From Deltaproteobacteria bacterium (lineage in GTDB: Bacteria; Myxococcota_C; UBA6777), in contig PCBK01000052.1 of NCBI GenBank assembly GCA_002731275.1, positions 186,001 to 250,000 of the forward strand: DNA of 64,000 nucleotides, written 5' to 3'. Made by a program: the position numbers and the translations under genes. The notes under the pieces were generated by a model. It saw only the letters and a program-made list of their open reading frames with translations. It was not told the DNA's origin and did no database searches. The stretch's first letter is position 1. Each line of letters begins with the position of its first letter. Shown piece by piece: positions 29,290 through 39,533 of this stretch.

Positions 29290-30402
29290 TTATGCGTCGT
29301 GTTTGTCAGATTCGATGGTGGAGGCGAGCAGCTTGCCCATTAGATCTTGCGAACTCGCAACGATCGTGAGTTGACCGATATGTCCGGCGAGCTCCTTGAG
29401 CTGCTCCATCTCTTTGAGTCGCAGCAGCATGGGGTTTTTTTCGAGCATCTTGGCCGTGTTTGCGAGAGAACGTGTCGCGGCAGTCTCTTCACGTCGCAGA
29501 ATCAGGTTGGCCTGCGCTTCCTTCTCCGCTTCGATGACGCGATTGAGCAAGGTCTTCATATCACCAGGAAGCACGAGGTCTTTGAGATTCGCCTGGACGA
29601 TCTCCACACCCCATTCAGCTGCGCGCTCGCTCAACTCTTCTTTCATCTGAGTAGAGGCCTCTTTTCGACTCCCAAGTAGATCGTCGATCGTCAGCGCCGA
29701 GACAAAGTGCCGCGCCGTCACCTGAAACTCGTTGTACAGGGCGTTGTGTAGATCTTGGACCGCGTGAACGCTTTTTTCGACGTCGACGATCTTGTACTTG
29801 AGCATCAAATTGATCCGCAGCGAAACATTATCGCGGGTCATCACCTCCTGGCCAACGATGCTCAACTCCTGCTCACGCAAGTCGATCGTCTCGTATGTCA
29901 CGTGGTGGTTCTTGTAGATGATTCCGTAACGCCCAGCTTCGAGGATCTCGACGAGTTGACCATCGATGTACAGAGGACGCCTTTGGTATGGTTGAACGGT
30001 GTGGGCTTGCAATACATCTGCGGACAACAGCGACCAATACGCCTGTGGCATATCGGTTTTGTAGCCTGAAAAATCGAAGCGTTCAAGCGTCACATCACGC
30101 CACTGCTTCCATAACAAATACCGTCCAGCGGGCAGACTCCTCATAGGGATCCCATCAACCAAAAGAATCCCCATCTCGTTTCGCCCGATCGTCACATCAT
30201 CAGCAGTCCCCTTAGGTAGCACTCTTTTGAGCTCTGGAGTGTAGTCTGCATATCCTGAAGCGAGATCGAGCAGGGTGAGCTGGTACTCAGCGGCAGAAAA
30301 GAAGCCACCGACGTTGTGGCGTCCTGGTTCGAGAAAACGGATCAGCTTGCCATCTTCGTAGAGCAAGCCGCGCTGGGACTCTTGGATCGTATATCTTGGC
30401 AT
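29290..30402 (-). CDS. SPFH/band-7 (slipin-like) protein with N-terminal triple repeat
   Basis: LREQELSIVGQEVMTRDNVSLRINLMLKYKI... RVIEAEKEAQANLILRREETAATRSLANTAKM. Confidence 0.87.
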   Translation of the reverse strand: MPRYTIQESQRGLLYEDGKLIRFLEPGRHNVGGFFSAAEYQLTLLDLASGYADYTPELKRVLPKGTADDVTIGRNEMGILLVDGIPMRSLPAGRYLLWKQWRDVTLERFDFSGYKTDMPQAYWSLLSADVLQAHTVQPYQRRPLYIDGQLVEILEAGRYGIIYKNHHVTYETIDLREQELSIVGQEVMTRDNVSLRINLMLKYKIVDVEKSVHAVQDLHNALYNEFQVTARHFVSALTIDDLLGSRKEASTQMKEELSERAAEWGVEIVQANLKDLVLPGDMKTLLNRVIEAEKEAQANLILRREETAATRSLANTAKMLEKNPMLLRLKEMEQLKELAGHIGQLTIVASSQDLMGKLLASTIESDKHDA

Positions 30403-30408
30403 AGTCTC

Positions 30409-33400
30409 TCACTCATCCTCAAAGGTGAACGCGCGGCGCAGTATTTCGTTTTGTTCGAGTACGTGTGCCGCTTTCGAACCAGTCGCAGGGCTGGCTGATT
30501 CGGGTCGTGTGATGTGTTTGAGTCGGTGTTCGCCGTTGGCTTTGATATGGTGCGCAAAACGCAATCTCATAAAAGGCCACGCGCCCATATTGCGGGGCTC
30601 TTCCTGGACCCAAAACACAGGTGTATCTTTGGGGTAACGCATCAACTGCGCTTCGAGCTGGGCTTGTGGGAAGGGGTAGTACTGTTCAATACGTATGATC
30701 GCGACGTCAGTCACTTTACGTTTTGCCCGCTCAGCTTCGAGTTCGTAGTAGATTTTTCCGCTACACAAGAGGATACGACGGACCTGGGTGGTGTCGAGTT
30801 CTTTCACATCAGGAATCAATCGCTGAAATGCACCTTCAGCGAGCTCATCGAGAGAAGAAATGGCCTCGGGAAGACGAAGCAAACTCTTCGGTGACATGAG
30901 GACAAGAGGTTTTCTCCAGGGTCTCAAGACCTGTCGTCTGATACAGTGAAATAATTGTGCGGGTGTGGTCAAATTGACGATCTGCATATTGTCTTCGGCG
31001 GCGAGCGACAAAAAGCGCTCAAGACGCGCACTCGAGTGTTCTGGCCCCTGTCCTTCAAAGCCGTGAGGCAAGAAGACACAAAGCCCAGAGAGGCGATTCC
31101 ACTTGTCTTCACTGCTGGAGATAAATTGATCGAAGAACACCTGCGCGACGTTACAAAAGTCTCCGAATTGGGCTTCCCAGATCAGGAGTTGATCGGGCGC
31201 ATCGAGACTGTAACCATATTCGAAGCCGAGCACACCGATCTCACTGAGGGGGCTGTTGTAGATCTGGAAGGCTCCCTGTTCCTCCGAGAGATGACAGAGC
31301 GGCGTGTACTTTTGCCCGTTGGTGACATCGCTGAGCACCGAGTGTCTATGGCTAAAGGTGCCTCGTTCCGCGTCCTGTCCGCTGACACGGATATCGACGC
31401 CTTCTTCGAGCAGTGTCGCAAACGCCAACTTCTCAGCGCTCCCCCAATCGAGTGATTGTTCGCCTTTTGCGCGCGCAAGATCGCGTTTCAAGAAGCGCTT
31501 GATCTTGCGGTGGGGTGTAAATTCTTCGGGGAGAGTGATGGTTTTTTTGAGCAGCGCAGACAACTTCTCTTTGGGGACGTGTGTCTCGACCTCGGGACAC
31601 TGTTCATCAGCACCACCACAGAAAGGCGTCCAGACACCGCGTCCAGCATCGACCCCTTCGTATTCATAGGCGGGGCTTCGTGCAAGATCGAGCTCGGCTT
31701 GGAGACGTGCGCGTGAAGCTTCTTCGATCTCCTTTGTCTCTTCTTCAGTGATACAGCCGAGCTTGAGGAGGTTTTCGATATAGGCGGAGCGAACAGATTG
31801 GCGCTTGCCGATCGCCTGGTACATCATCGGCTGTGTAAAGTTGGGTTCGTCTCCCTCGTTGTGTCCGTGGAGTCGATAGCAGTACATATCGATCACGACA
31901 TCTTTACCAAATGTATTGTGGAAGTCCATCGCCAGACGGATGACCTGATTGACGGCCTCTGGATCTTCGCCGTTGACGTGGAAAATCGGGATCTGAAGCA
32001 TCCGCGCCACGTCCGTCGCGTACATACAAGAACGTCCGTCATCAGGTGTCGTCGTAAATCCGATCTGGTTGTTGACGACGATGTGGATCGTCCCACCGAC
32101 AGTGTATCCGGGCAGCTCACTCAGGTTGAGCATCTCCTGCACGACGCCCTGCCCTGAAAAGGCTGCATCACCGTGAATGACGATCCCCATCACGCGTTTG
32201 CGCTTGTTGGTCAGACGACGATCTTGCTTACAACGCACACGACCGATCACAACGGGACCGACAAACTCCAGGTGGCTCGGGTTAAAGCACAACGACAGGT
32301 GGACGGGCTGGCCATTTTCTGCGACGCGATCAGATGAGTACCCCATGTGGTATTTCACATCGCCACGACCAAGATGAAGTTCAGGATCGAGATCTTCGAA
32401 CTCGCGGAAGATCTGGCTGACAGGTTTGCCCATCACATTCGCGAGGACATTCAGACGACCACGGTGTGCCATCCCAATCACAATCTCTTCGACGTTGTAG
32501 AGACCGGCTTTTTCGATCGCTTGATCCAACAGCGGGATCATACTCTCAGCCCCTTCAAGGGAGAAGCGTTTGGCCCCCAGGAATTGGCGATGTAAGAAAG
32601 TCTCGAAGATCTCAGCGTCTGTCAGCTTCTCCAAAATACGCAGCTGTGTCTCACGCACCAACTCGTGATGGTTTTGATCTTCTTCGATGCGCACACGTAG
32701 CCACTCCTGGACGTTGCGGTCGTCAATGTGCATGTACTGCACGCCGATCGCATCACAGTAGGTTCGCTGTAAGTGAGCGACGATCTGTTTGAGTGGACGA
32801 ATACTGGTCTCGCGTCCCAGACGCGCAGAGAACGGAGTGTCGAGATCTTGTTCGTTGAGACCGTAAAATGCCAGGGTCAGCTCAGGCGGAATCGATGGAT
32901 TGGGATCGAGGGGGTTGATCCGTGCGGCGACATGACCACGCTCTCTGTATGAACGGACGAGCTGTCCAACACGTTCCTGACGCGCACTTGTCACCCTCAC
33001 ACGAGACGCAAGTAGCTGCAACAATGTCACCGCTAACGACGCATCTTCGTGGAGCAAACGTTGAAACTCATCTCCGCGAACGGAGAGCAAACGAACATCT
33101 GTATAAGCGACGACATCGGCTGAACGAGGTTGATTGTCGAGGATCGCCAGTTCACCAACGACCTCTCCCACACCGAGCTGCGCGAGCACTTTCTCTCCTC
33201 GCTTGATGTACACCATCCCACTCATGATCAGATACAGATCACGCCCATCGTCTCCACGACAAATCAGACACTCGCCTGCCCCATAACGCACCTCTTTGGC
33301 GACCTCAGCGATGCGCTTGATCGTCTCATCAGGCATACTTGAGAGCAAAGACAGCGTTTTCAAAAACTGCACCCGCTCGTCAAGCGTCGCGAGATCTCCG

Positions 33401-33744
33401 TCCAGAGGCAGTGACGGCAAATTGTCCCGACTGTGAGAGGAGACAACAGACCACTCACCGGAGAGCGTCTCAACTTCGTGTAACTCTTTGGCTGGATCGA
33501 ATATACGTTGTTGAGGACTGGAACCATTTACAGGCGCTGGAGGAGATGAGTGAAAAGAAGCCATCACCTCAGGTGGCAGCTCAGGACTTGGCGCCGAGCC
33601 TGACGCTCCTTGCATTCGAAAAAACTGCTCACGCCACTCCGCAGACACAGAAGATGGATCTTTGAGAAAGTCTTCGTAGAGTTCTTCGAGAAAAACGACG
33701 TGATAGCTGCTCAACAGCTCTTCGACATGCTCCTGGCTTGCCAT
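30409..33744 (-). CDS. sucA: 2-oxoglutarate dehydrogenase E1 component with internal cNMP-binding (CAP_ED) domain
   Basis: E1o: LEELYEDFLKDPSSVSAEWREQFF, MAHRGRLNVLANVMGK, GDAAFSGQGVVQE, NNQIGFTT, RLHGHNEGDEP. CAP_ED: LIMSGMVYIKRGEKVLAQLGVGEVVGELAILDNQPRSADV. RBS GGAAGGAG before ATG 33744. Confidence 0.95.
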   Translation of the reverse strand: MASQEHVEELLSSYHVVFLEELYEDFLKDPSSVSAEWREQFFRMQGASGSAPSPELPPEVMASFHSSPPAPVNGSSPQQRIFDPAKELHEVETLSGEWSVVSSHSRDNLPSLPLDGDLATLDERVQFLKTLSLLSSMPDETIKRIAEVAKEVRYGAGECLICRGDDGRDLYLIMSGMVYIKRGEKVLAQLGVGEVVGELAILDNQPRSADVVAYTDVRLLSVRGDEFQRLLHEDASLAVTLLQLLASRVRVTSARQERVGQLVRSYRERGHVAARINPLDPNPSIPPELTLAFYGLNEQDLDTPFSARLGRETSIRPLKQIVAHLQRTYCDAIGVQYMHIDDRNVQEWLRVRIEEDQNHHELVRETQLRILEKLTDAEIFETFLHRQFLGAKRFSLEGAESMIPLLDQAIEKAGLYNVEEIVIGMAHRGRLNVLANVMGKPVSQIFREFEDLDPELHLGRGDVKYHMGYSSDRVAENGQPVHLSLCFNPSHLEFVGPVVIGRVRCKQDRRLTNKRKRVMGIVIHGDAAFSGQGVVQEMLNLSELPGYTVGGTIHIVVNNQIGFTTTPDDGRSCMYATDVARMLQIPIFHVNGEDPEAVNQVIRLAMDFHNTFGKDVVIDMYCYRLHGHNEGDEPNFTQPMMYQAIGKRQSVRSAYIENLLKLGCITEEETKEIEEASRARLQAELDLARSPAYEYEGVDAGRGVWTPFCGGADEQCPEVETHVPKEKLSALLKKTITLPEEFTPHRKIKRFLKRDLARAKGEQSLDWGSAEKLAFATLLEEGVDIRVSGQDAERGTFSHRHSVLSDVTNGQKYTPLCHLSEEQGAFQIYNSPLSEIGVLGFEYGYSLDAPDQLLIWEAQFGDFCNVAQVFFDQFISSSEDKWNRLSGLCVFLPHGFEGQGPEHSSARLERFLSLAAEDNMQIVNLTTPAQLFHCIRRQVLRPWRKPLVLMSPKSLLRLPEAISSLDELAEGAFQRLIPDVKELDTTQVRRILLCSGKIYYELEAERAKRKVTDVAIIRIEQYYPFPQAQLEAQLMRYPKDTPVFWVQEEPRNMGAWPFMRLRFAHHIKANGEHRLKHITRPESASPATGSKAAHVLEQNEILRRAFTFEDE

Positions 33745-33952
33745 GATGGTCACTCCTTCCACAAGAAAAACAGCACAACACCCGGTGATAACGGTAAAAA
33801 TCAGCGTCCAGAAGGATATCATCGCCAACCTTGCGTGTCAAGCGCAGGGTCAACCATCGAGGGTCCAAACACGCCCCCACAAAGATCACACCAACCTGTG
33901 ATCAAAAGTCACCATCGACTTGTTATCCTGGTCGAGTCTTCCTATCGTATAG

Positions 33953-34660
33953 ATGGTTCTCAAGGAGCCTCTCACACTTCAGTATCGAGACAAAACGCCT
34001 CACAAACCATCTTCCAATCGCATTGGAACGAAACGGCACAAGGAGACAAAACCGTTGGATCAAAAGCTCCATTCAACCGCTGCAGTTAGAAATTGTGAAC
34101 CTGTCTGGTCTGTACTCTCGGAGATCCTTCCAGAGCGTGGCACGCTGCTCGAAATTGGCAGCGGCACAGGTCAACACGGCGCCGCCTACGCACCACGTGT
34201 CCCACACATCCAGTGGCAACCAAGCGACATCGATCCAAGCTATATGGCCAGTGTACGCGCTTACCAAACAGAACAACCCCATCCCAACTGGCTCCCGCCC
34301 ATCCACCTAGACGTCACCTCACAAGAATGGGATCTCGACTCTGTCGACGTCATCATGAGTATGAATATGATCCACATCGCCCCCTGGGAAGCCTGCGTCG
34401 GCCTTCTCCAAGGCGCAGGAAAGTATCTCGCCCCAGGTGGATGGCTTTACACTTATGGCCCTTACAAGATCGATGGTGAGCACACCTCCGAGAGCAATGT
34501 GGCGTTTGATCGTTCGCTCAAATCGCGCAATCCATCCTGGGGGATCAAAGATCTCGAAGCCATCGTGTCTTGTGCAGAAGAGGCGGGCTTGCGCTTTGAC
34601 AAAAAGGTCACCATGCCAGCGAACAACTTCTCCCTACTCTTTCAACGTGGAGAGCGCTGA
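33953..34660 (+). CDS. DUF938-type SAM-dependent methyltransferase
   Basis: LLEIGSGTGQHGAAYAPRVPHIQWQPSD; MSMNMIHIAPWEA; YGPYKIDGEHTSESNVAFD. N-terminal start uncertain. Confidence 0.85.
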   Translation: MVLKEPLTLQYRDKTPHKPSSNRIGTKRHKETKPLDQKLHSTAAVRNCEPVWSVLSEILPERGTLLEIGSGTGQHGAAYAPRVPHIQWQPSDIDPSYMASVRAYQTEQPHPNWLPPIHLDVTSQEWDLDSVDVIMSMNMIHIAPWEACVGLLQGAGKYLAPGGWLYTYGPYKIDGEHTSESNVAFDRSLKSRNPSWGIKDLEAIVSCAEEAGLRFDKKVTMPANNFSLLFQRGER

Positions 34661-35844
34661 TGCGGACCGAGATTATCACCTCACTCGCACAAGTCGATGC
34701 CGCCGCCTGGGATGCCCTGACAGGTGACAACAACCCCTTCATCGAGCACGCCTTTTTGTCGCTGATGGAGACCTCCGGAAGTGTCGGTGCAGAAGCAGGC
34801 TGGGAACCTCACCACGTCCTCGTATGGGAGGGCGATCAGCTCGTCGGTGCGGCGCCCGCATATCTCAAAGACAACAGCTACGGCGAATACATCTTTGACT
34901 GGTCATGGGCAGACGCCGCACACCGTCTGGGGATTCCCTACTTCCCAAAACTCGTGATCGCAGCTCCCTTTACCCCCGCGACAGGACCACGCTTACTCGT
35001 CCATCCCAACGCCAACAAAGAAGATGTCTGGCACACACTCCTCAACCGACTCAAAACGCTCGTCGGGGAGCTTGGTGCGTGGAGCTTTCACATTTTGTTC
35101 TGTACAGACGAAGAAGCCGACTTTATCGAACGAGAAGGCTATATCCGTCGGGCGACGTACCAATTTCATTGGCGCAACAATCAGTACACGTCATTTGACG
35201 ACTTTCTGGGGGCCTTGCGTTCACGTAACCGCAAGCAGATCCGAAAAGAACGCAAAAAGGCCTGCGGCGCAGGGTTGGAGATCGAGCTGCTCTACGGTGA
35301 CGAGGCCACAGATGAAGATTGGGAGATGATGTACAAGCTGTACATGTCGACAGCTGCGAGGAAGTGGGGACAACCTTATCTGACCCATGACTTCTTTCGA
35401 CAGGCACGGACCTCACTCGGCGCGCGTCCTCTGCTGTTGTTTGCACGACGTGATGGAGAGGTCCGCGCAGGGACACTCTCCTTCGCCAAAGGCAAGCATG
35501 TATATGGTCGTTATTGGGGTTGTTTTGAATATTGTGACGGACTTCACTTCGAACTCTGTTATTATCGCCTCATCGAATACGCGATCGAGCGCGGTGGGCT
35601 TTTGGTAGAAGCAGGTGCACAAGGTCAACACAAGATCAAGCGTGGTTACCTGCCTGTCGTGACCCACAGTGGCCATCACTTCGAGGTCGAAGAGCTCGGT
35701 CATGCGCTCAATCATATCATGCAACGTGAGGCATCCTTCATGCGCAAAGACATCGAAGAGGCACAAAAAGATGGTCCCTTTCGAGAGGACTCCATCCCGC
35801 CTTTTCCGGCCAGAGCAGGGATCTGTCTCGACACACACACTTGA
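34660..35844 (+). CDS. GNAT-fold peptidogalycan/DUF482 family protein
   Basis: WEGDQLVGAAPAYLKDNSYGEYIFDWSWADA; RSRNRKQIRKERKKA; overlaps upstream stop. Confidence 0.85.
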   Translation: MRTEIITSLAQVDAAAWDALTGDNNPFIEHAFLSLMETSGSVGAEAGWEPHHVLVWEGDQLVGAAPAYLKDNSYGEYIFDWSWADAAHRLGIPYFPKLVIAAPFTPATGPRLLVHPNANKEDVWHTLLNRLKTLVGELGAWSFHILFCTDEEADFIEREGYIRRATYQFHWRNNQYTSFDDFLGALRSRNRKQIRKERKKACGAGLEIELLYGDEATDEDWEMMYKLYMSTAARKWGQPYLTHDFFRQARTSLGARPLLLFARRDGEVRAGTLSFAKGKHVYGRYWGCFEYCDGLHFELCYYRLIEYAIERGGLLVEAGAQGQHKIKRGYLPVVTHSGHHFEVEELGHALNHIMQREASFMRKDIEEAQKDGPFREDSIPPFPARAGICLDTHT

Positions 35845-35853
35845 GAGAAGCTT

Positions 35854-36450
35854 ATGGTTTCACGTCTTTGGCGTTCCTTTTCAGATACACTCTACGTCGC
35901 CTCAAAGGGGCGCCTCGCCACACTCCTACTCGTCCTCGTCACGCTCATCAACATCTTCATCTTCCCGTGGCACAAAGAGATCGTGTTTAAGCTCACAGGC
36001 GGCGCGACTCCCATCGACTGGAAGGTCTTTTACACTCCCCACCAATTCCAGTCTTACATCCACGCGCTCGGTACAGAGGGACGCCAGCACATCGTGCTCT
36101 TCGCCTTGACCCTCGATCTCCTCTACGCCTTCCTCAGCGCACTGTTGATCGGACTCTTTCTCGCCGCCCTGCTGCGGGAAGTGTTTGAGGAGACATCCCC
36201 AGGGATGTACTTGCAGTTGGTCCCCTTCATGGCGTTCTTTTTTGATGTAGTGGAGAACATTGGGATCGTGTGGATCTCACTGAGCTACCCGCTCTCGCAG
36301 ACGATGCTCGAAACAACAACCTCATTGGTCAGGATCGCTTCGACGGGCAAATGGTTGTTTGTCGCCCTCTCGTTCGCCTCCCTCTTGTTCTGCTTCCTCA
36401 GCACGATCCTGTTTAAACTCTTCGTCACCCCCACAAAGAAGAAATCCTGA
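35854..36450 (+). CDS. hypothetical membrane protein (4 TM)
   Basis: Four hydrophobic segments; 198 aa. Confidence 0.65.
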   Translation: MVSRLWRSFSDTLYVASKGRLATLLLVLVTLINIFIFPWHKEIVFKLTGGATPIDWKVFYTPHQFQSYIHALGTEGRQHIVLFALTLDLLYAFLSALLIGLFLAALLREVFEETSPGMYLQLVPFMAFFFDVVENIGIVWISLSYPLSQTMLETTTSLVRIASTGKWLFVALSFASLLFCFLSTILFKLFVTPTKKKS

Positions 36451-36474
36451 GCCCCCTCAAAAAACCTTCGACCT

Positions 36475-38967
36475 CTACGCTTCCTCGTCAGCAGGTGTCT
36501 CTTCTTCCTCTTCAGTACGAGGAGTGCATTGGATGGAGAGACCACCTTCAGGTCCGTCTTTGGAAGGTTCTTGTGGTTTGGCTTCGAGATCGACGCGAAT
36601 GACGACCTCACCACCATTTTCAAGCTCACCAAAGAGGATCTCATCGGTCAACGGACGTTTGAGCTCTTCTTGGATGACCCTCGCGAGAGGACGGGCACCC
36701 ATCAGAGGATCGTAGCCCTTCTCTGCGAGCCAACGACGCGCATCTTGTTGAAGATCGATCGAGACCTTCTTCTCGGTCAATTGGATCTCCAACTCTTGGA
36801 TAAATTTATCGACGATACGATCCATCGCTTCGGGTTTGAGTGGCGCAAATGGGATACGTGCGTCCAGACGGTTGCGGAACTCAGGGGAGAAGAGCCGCTT
36901 GAACGCGGTCTCGTCTGCGCCGATGTTTGTGCTGTCGCCAAATCCAATACGTCTGGCCGTCAGATCACGCGCTCCGACGTTACTCGTCATGATCAAGATC
37001 ACGTGTCGGAAGTCCGTCGAGCGACCATTGTTGTCAGTCAATCGACCGTGATCCATGACCTGCAAGAGGATATTGAACACGTCGATATGTGCCTTCTCGA
37101 TCTCATCGAGCAACAACACAGCGTGGGGGTTTTTGTTGATCTTTTCAGTGAGCAGACCGCCCTGATCAAAGCCGACATACCCAGGAGGGGCACCGATCAA
37201 GCGGCTGACGGAGTGGGCTTCCATATACTCACTCATGTCAAAGCGGACAAATTGGATCCCAAGCGTACGCGCCATCTGCTTGGCCAACTCCGTCTTTCCG
37301 ACCCCGGTAGGTCCTGTAAACAAGAACGAACCGATCGGCTTTTCGGGGTTGCGTAGCCCTGCACGTGCCATCTTGATCGCGGTAGAGACGCGCTCGACAG
37401 CGTCATTCTGTCCAAACACGACACCCTTGAGATCTTTTTCGAGATCTTTGAGCGCTTGTTTGTCATCGACGCTGACCTGTTTGGGTGGGATCTGCGCCAT
37501 ACGTGCGACAGTCTCTTCGATATCGATACCTGTCACCCACGGCCACTCGGTGCGAGGAGGCCTTGGCTCTTCGATCTCGACTTCCCCGACTTCTTCTGCT
37601 TCTTCTGCGTCACGCTCAGCGTCGATTTTGTCTTGAAGACGTCTCATCTCGATACGATCTGCGTGGGGGATCTCGGCCTCCATCAGGCCATCCTCTTCAG
37701 CCGCAGTAAACTGGCGAAGTTTCACACCCGCAGCAGCTTCGTCGATCAGATCGATCGCTTTGTCTGGCAGCTTTCGATCGTGGAGGTATTTGGCGGAGAG
37801 CTCGACAGCGTTGGTGAGCGCTTCTTTCTCGAAGCGGACCTCGTGAAAGTCCTCATAGATCTTTTTGAGCCCTTCGAGGATCTCGATACAATCTTCTTCA
37901 GAAGGTTCGAGTACGTCGATCTTTTGAAAACGTCGCGCGAGTGCGCGATCTTTTTCGAAGTAGGAGCGATACTCTTTGTAGGTCGTCGAGCCGATACAAC
38001 GGAGTTTTCCACTTTGCAGCGCGGGTTTGAGCAGGTTGGAGGCGTCCATCGAACCACCTGAGGTCGCGCCTGCGCCAACAATGGTGTGAATTTCGTCGAT
38101 AAACAGCAGCGCGTTGTCCTCTTCTTCGAGGGCTTTGAGGACAGCCTTGAGACGGTTCTCAAAATCACCACGGTAGCGCGTCCCTGCGAGCAACATCCCC
38201 ATATCAAGTGAGAAGAGTTTGGCGTTGCGCAGTGGCGCGGGAACTTGTTCGTTGACGATGCGTTGGGCAAGACCTTCAGCGAGCGCCGTCTTACCAACAC
38301 CTGATTCACCGACGTAGAGGGGGTTATTTTTGCGTCGACGGCAGAGTACGTGGATGGTACGTGTGAGCTCTTTCTCGCGACCGATCAAGCGATCCAGCTC
38401 GCCTCGCTCGGCGGCTGCGGTCAACTCAGTACAAAAAGCCTCTAGAGGGCCTTTGTCTCCCATCGCGTCGTCACCTTCTTCAAAGGAAGAGGAGCCTGTG
38501 TCGTCGGAGAAGGACATGGAGGAAGAGGGATTGTCGAGCTTGGAGGTGCCGTGGCTAATAAAAGCGACAATGTCGAGCCTTTCAACGCCAGCTTCTTGGA
38601 GCATGTAGAGCGCGTGAGAGTCTTCTTCGCGGTAGATCGAGATCAGGATGTTGTAGCCCTTGACCTCTTTCTTACCTGCGCCCATGACATGCAAAGAGGC
38701 ACGCTGTAAGACGCGCTGAAATCCAAGGCTTGTTTGTGGTTGGAAGTAATACTCTTCAGGGACCACTTCGATCTCTTCGGAGAGGAACTCATCGAGCTGT
38801 TCCTTGAGCTTGTCAACGTCCGCTGCACAGTGTCGCAGCACCTTTACCGTCTCGTCATCGTGTAAAAGTGCGTACAGCAAGTGCTCGACGGTCACAAACT
38901 CGTGGCCGCGACGCCCTGCTTCATTGACAGCAACTTGAATGACGATCTCGACATCTTTACTCAGCAT
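36475..38967 (-). CDS. clpA: ATP-dependent Clp protease ATP-binding subunit ClpA
   Basis: Clp_N repeats, GESGVGKTALAEGLAQRIV, GPTGVGKTELAKQMARTLGIQFVRFDMSEYMEAHSVSRLIGAPPGYVGFDQGG. Confidence 0.96.
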   Translation of the reverse strand: MLSKDVEIVIQVAVNEAGRRGHEFVTVEHLLYALLHDDETVKVLRHCAADVDKLKEQLDEFLSEEIEVVPEEYYFQPQTSLGFQRVLQRASLHVMGAGKKEVKGYNILISIYREEDSHALYMLQEAGVERLDIVAFISHGTSKLDNPSSSMSFSDDTGSSSFEEGDDAMGDKGPLEAFCTELTAAAERGELDRLIGREKELTRTIHVLCRRRKNNPLYVGESGVGKTALAEGLAQRIVNEQVPAPLRNAKLFSLDMGMLLAGTRYRGDFENRLKAVLKALEEEDNALLFIDEIHTIVGAGATSGGSMDASNLLKPALQSGKLRCIGSTTYKEYRSYFEKDRALARRFQKIDVLEPSEEDCIEILEGLKKIYEDFHEVRFEKEALTNAVELSAKYLHDRKLPDKAIDLIDEAAAGVKLRQFTAAEEDGLMEAEIPHADRIEMRRLQDKIDAERDAEEAEEVGEVEIEEPRPPRTEWPWVTGIDIEETVARMAQIPPKQVSVDDKQALKDLEKDLKGVVFGQNDAVERVSTAIKMARAGLRNPEKPIGSFLFTGPTGVGKTELAKQMARTLGIQFVRFDMSEYMEAHSVSRLIGAPPGYVGFDQGGLLTEKINKNPHAVLLLDEIEKAHIDVFNILLQVMDHGRLTDNNGRSTDFRHVILIMTSNVGARDLTARRIGFGDSTNIGADETAFKRLFSPEFRNRLDARIPFAPLKPEAMDRIVDKFIQELEIQLTEKKVSIDLQQDARRWLAEKGYDPLMGARPLARVIQEELKRPLTDEILFGELENGGEVVIRVDLEAKPQEPSKDGPEGGLSIQCTPRTEEEEETPADEEA

Positions 38968-39116
38968 CTTTGCCTCATGTCCCAACCGGGTGTTCAGCCC
39001 AATCGGCTTCTGTGTTTGAAAAGTCTCTATCTTTAAGGATATCTACCACACGGTGTCGTCACTATGTCACACATATCCTCATCGTAGATGACAACCTGCC
39101 GTTTTTTGGCTCGGCT

Positions 39117-39470
39117 TTACTCATCAGGTTCCATACTCAAGAGGAGTGGGTGTTCATTCTCTCGGGCATAATCCATGACCTTATTGACCTTACTCTCGGC
39201 GATGTCCTTGGTGTACACGCCGATCGTCGCGATCCCTGTCATGTGCGCCTGCAACATCAAATGTGCGGCTTCTGTTGGGCTCTTGTGAAAAAACAACACC
39301 AGCACATGTGTGACGAATTCCTGGGTGGTATAATCGTCATTGTGGAGAATCACGCGATACAACTTGGGCCGTTTGGTGTTCACCTTCTCGCGTTCGAGCA
39401 CCCCAATGCCTTCTTTGCGCTCTCCATCTCTTCTGTTGTTGTCTTTCTTTCCTCCGGATGCCATTTGCAT
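39117..39470 (-). CDS. clpS: ClpS adaptor
   Basis: RPKLYRVILHNDDYTTQEFVTHVLVLFFHKSPTEAAHLMLQAHMTG. Confidence 0.95.
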   Translation of the reverse strand: MQMASGGKKDNNRRDGERKEGIGVLEREKVNTKRPKLYRVILHNDDYTTQEFVTHVLVLFFHKSPTEAAHLMLQAHMTGIATIGVYTKDIAESKVNKVMDYARENEHPLLLSMEPDE

Positions 39471-39533
39471 TCACCCCATATTCTCTTCGTTCAGTGTCCA
39501 TTCATCTGTAAATCAATTCAATGTTCGTATCCT

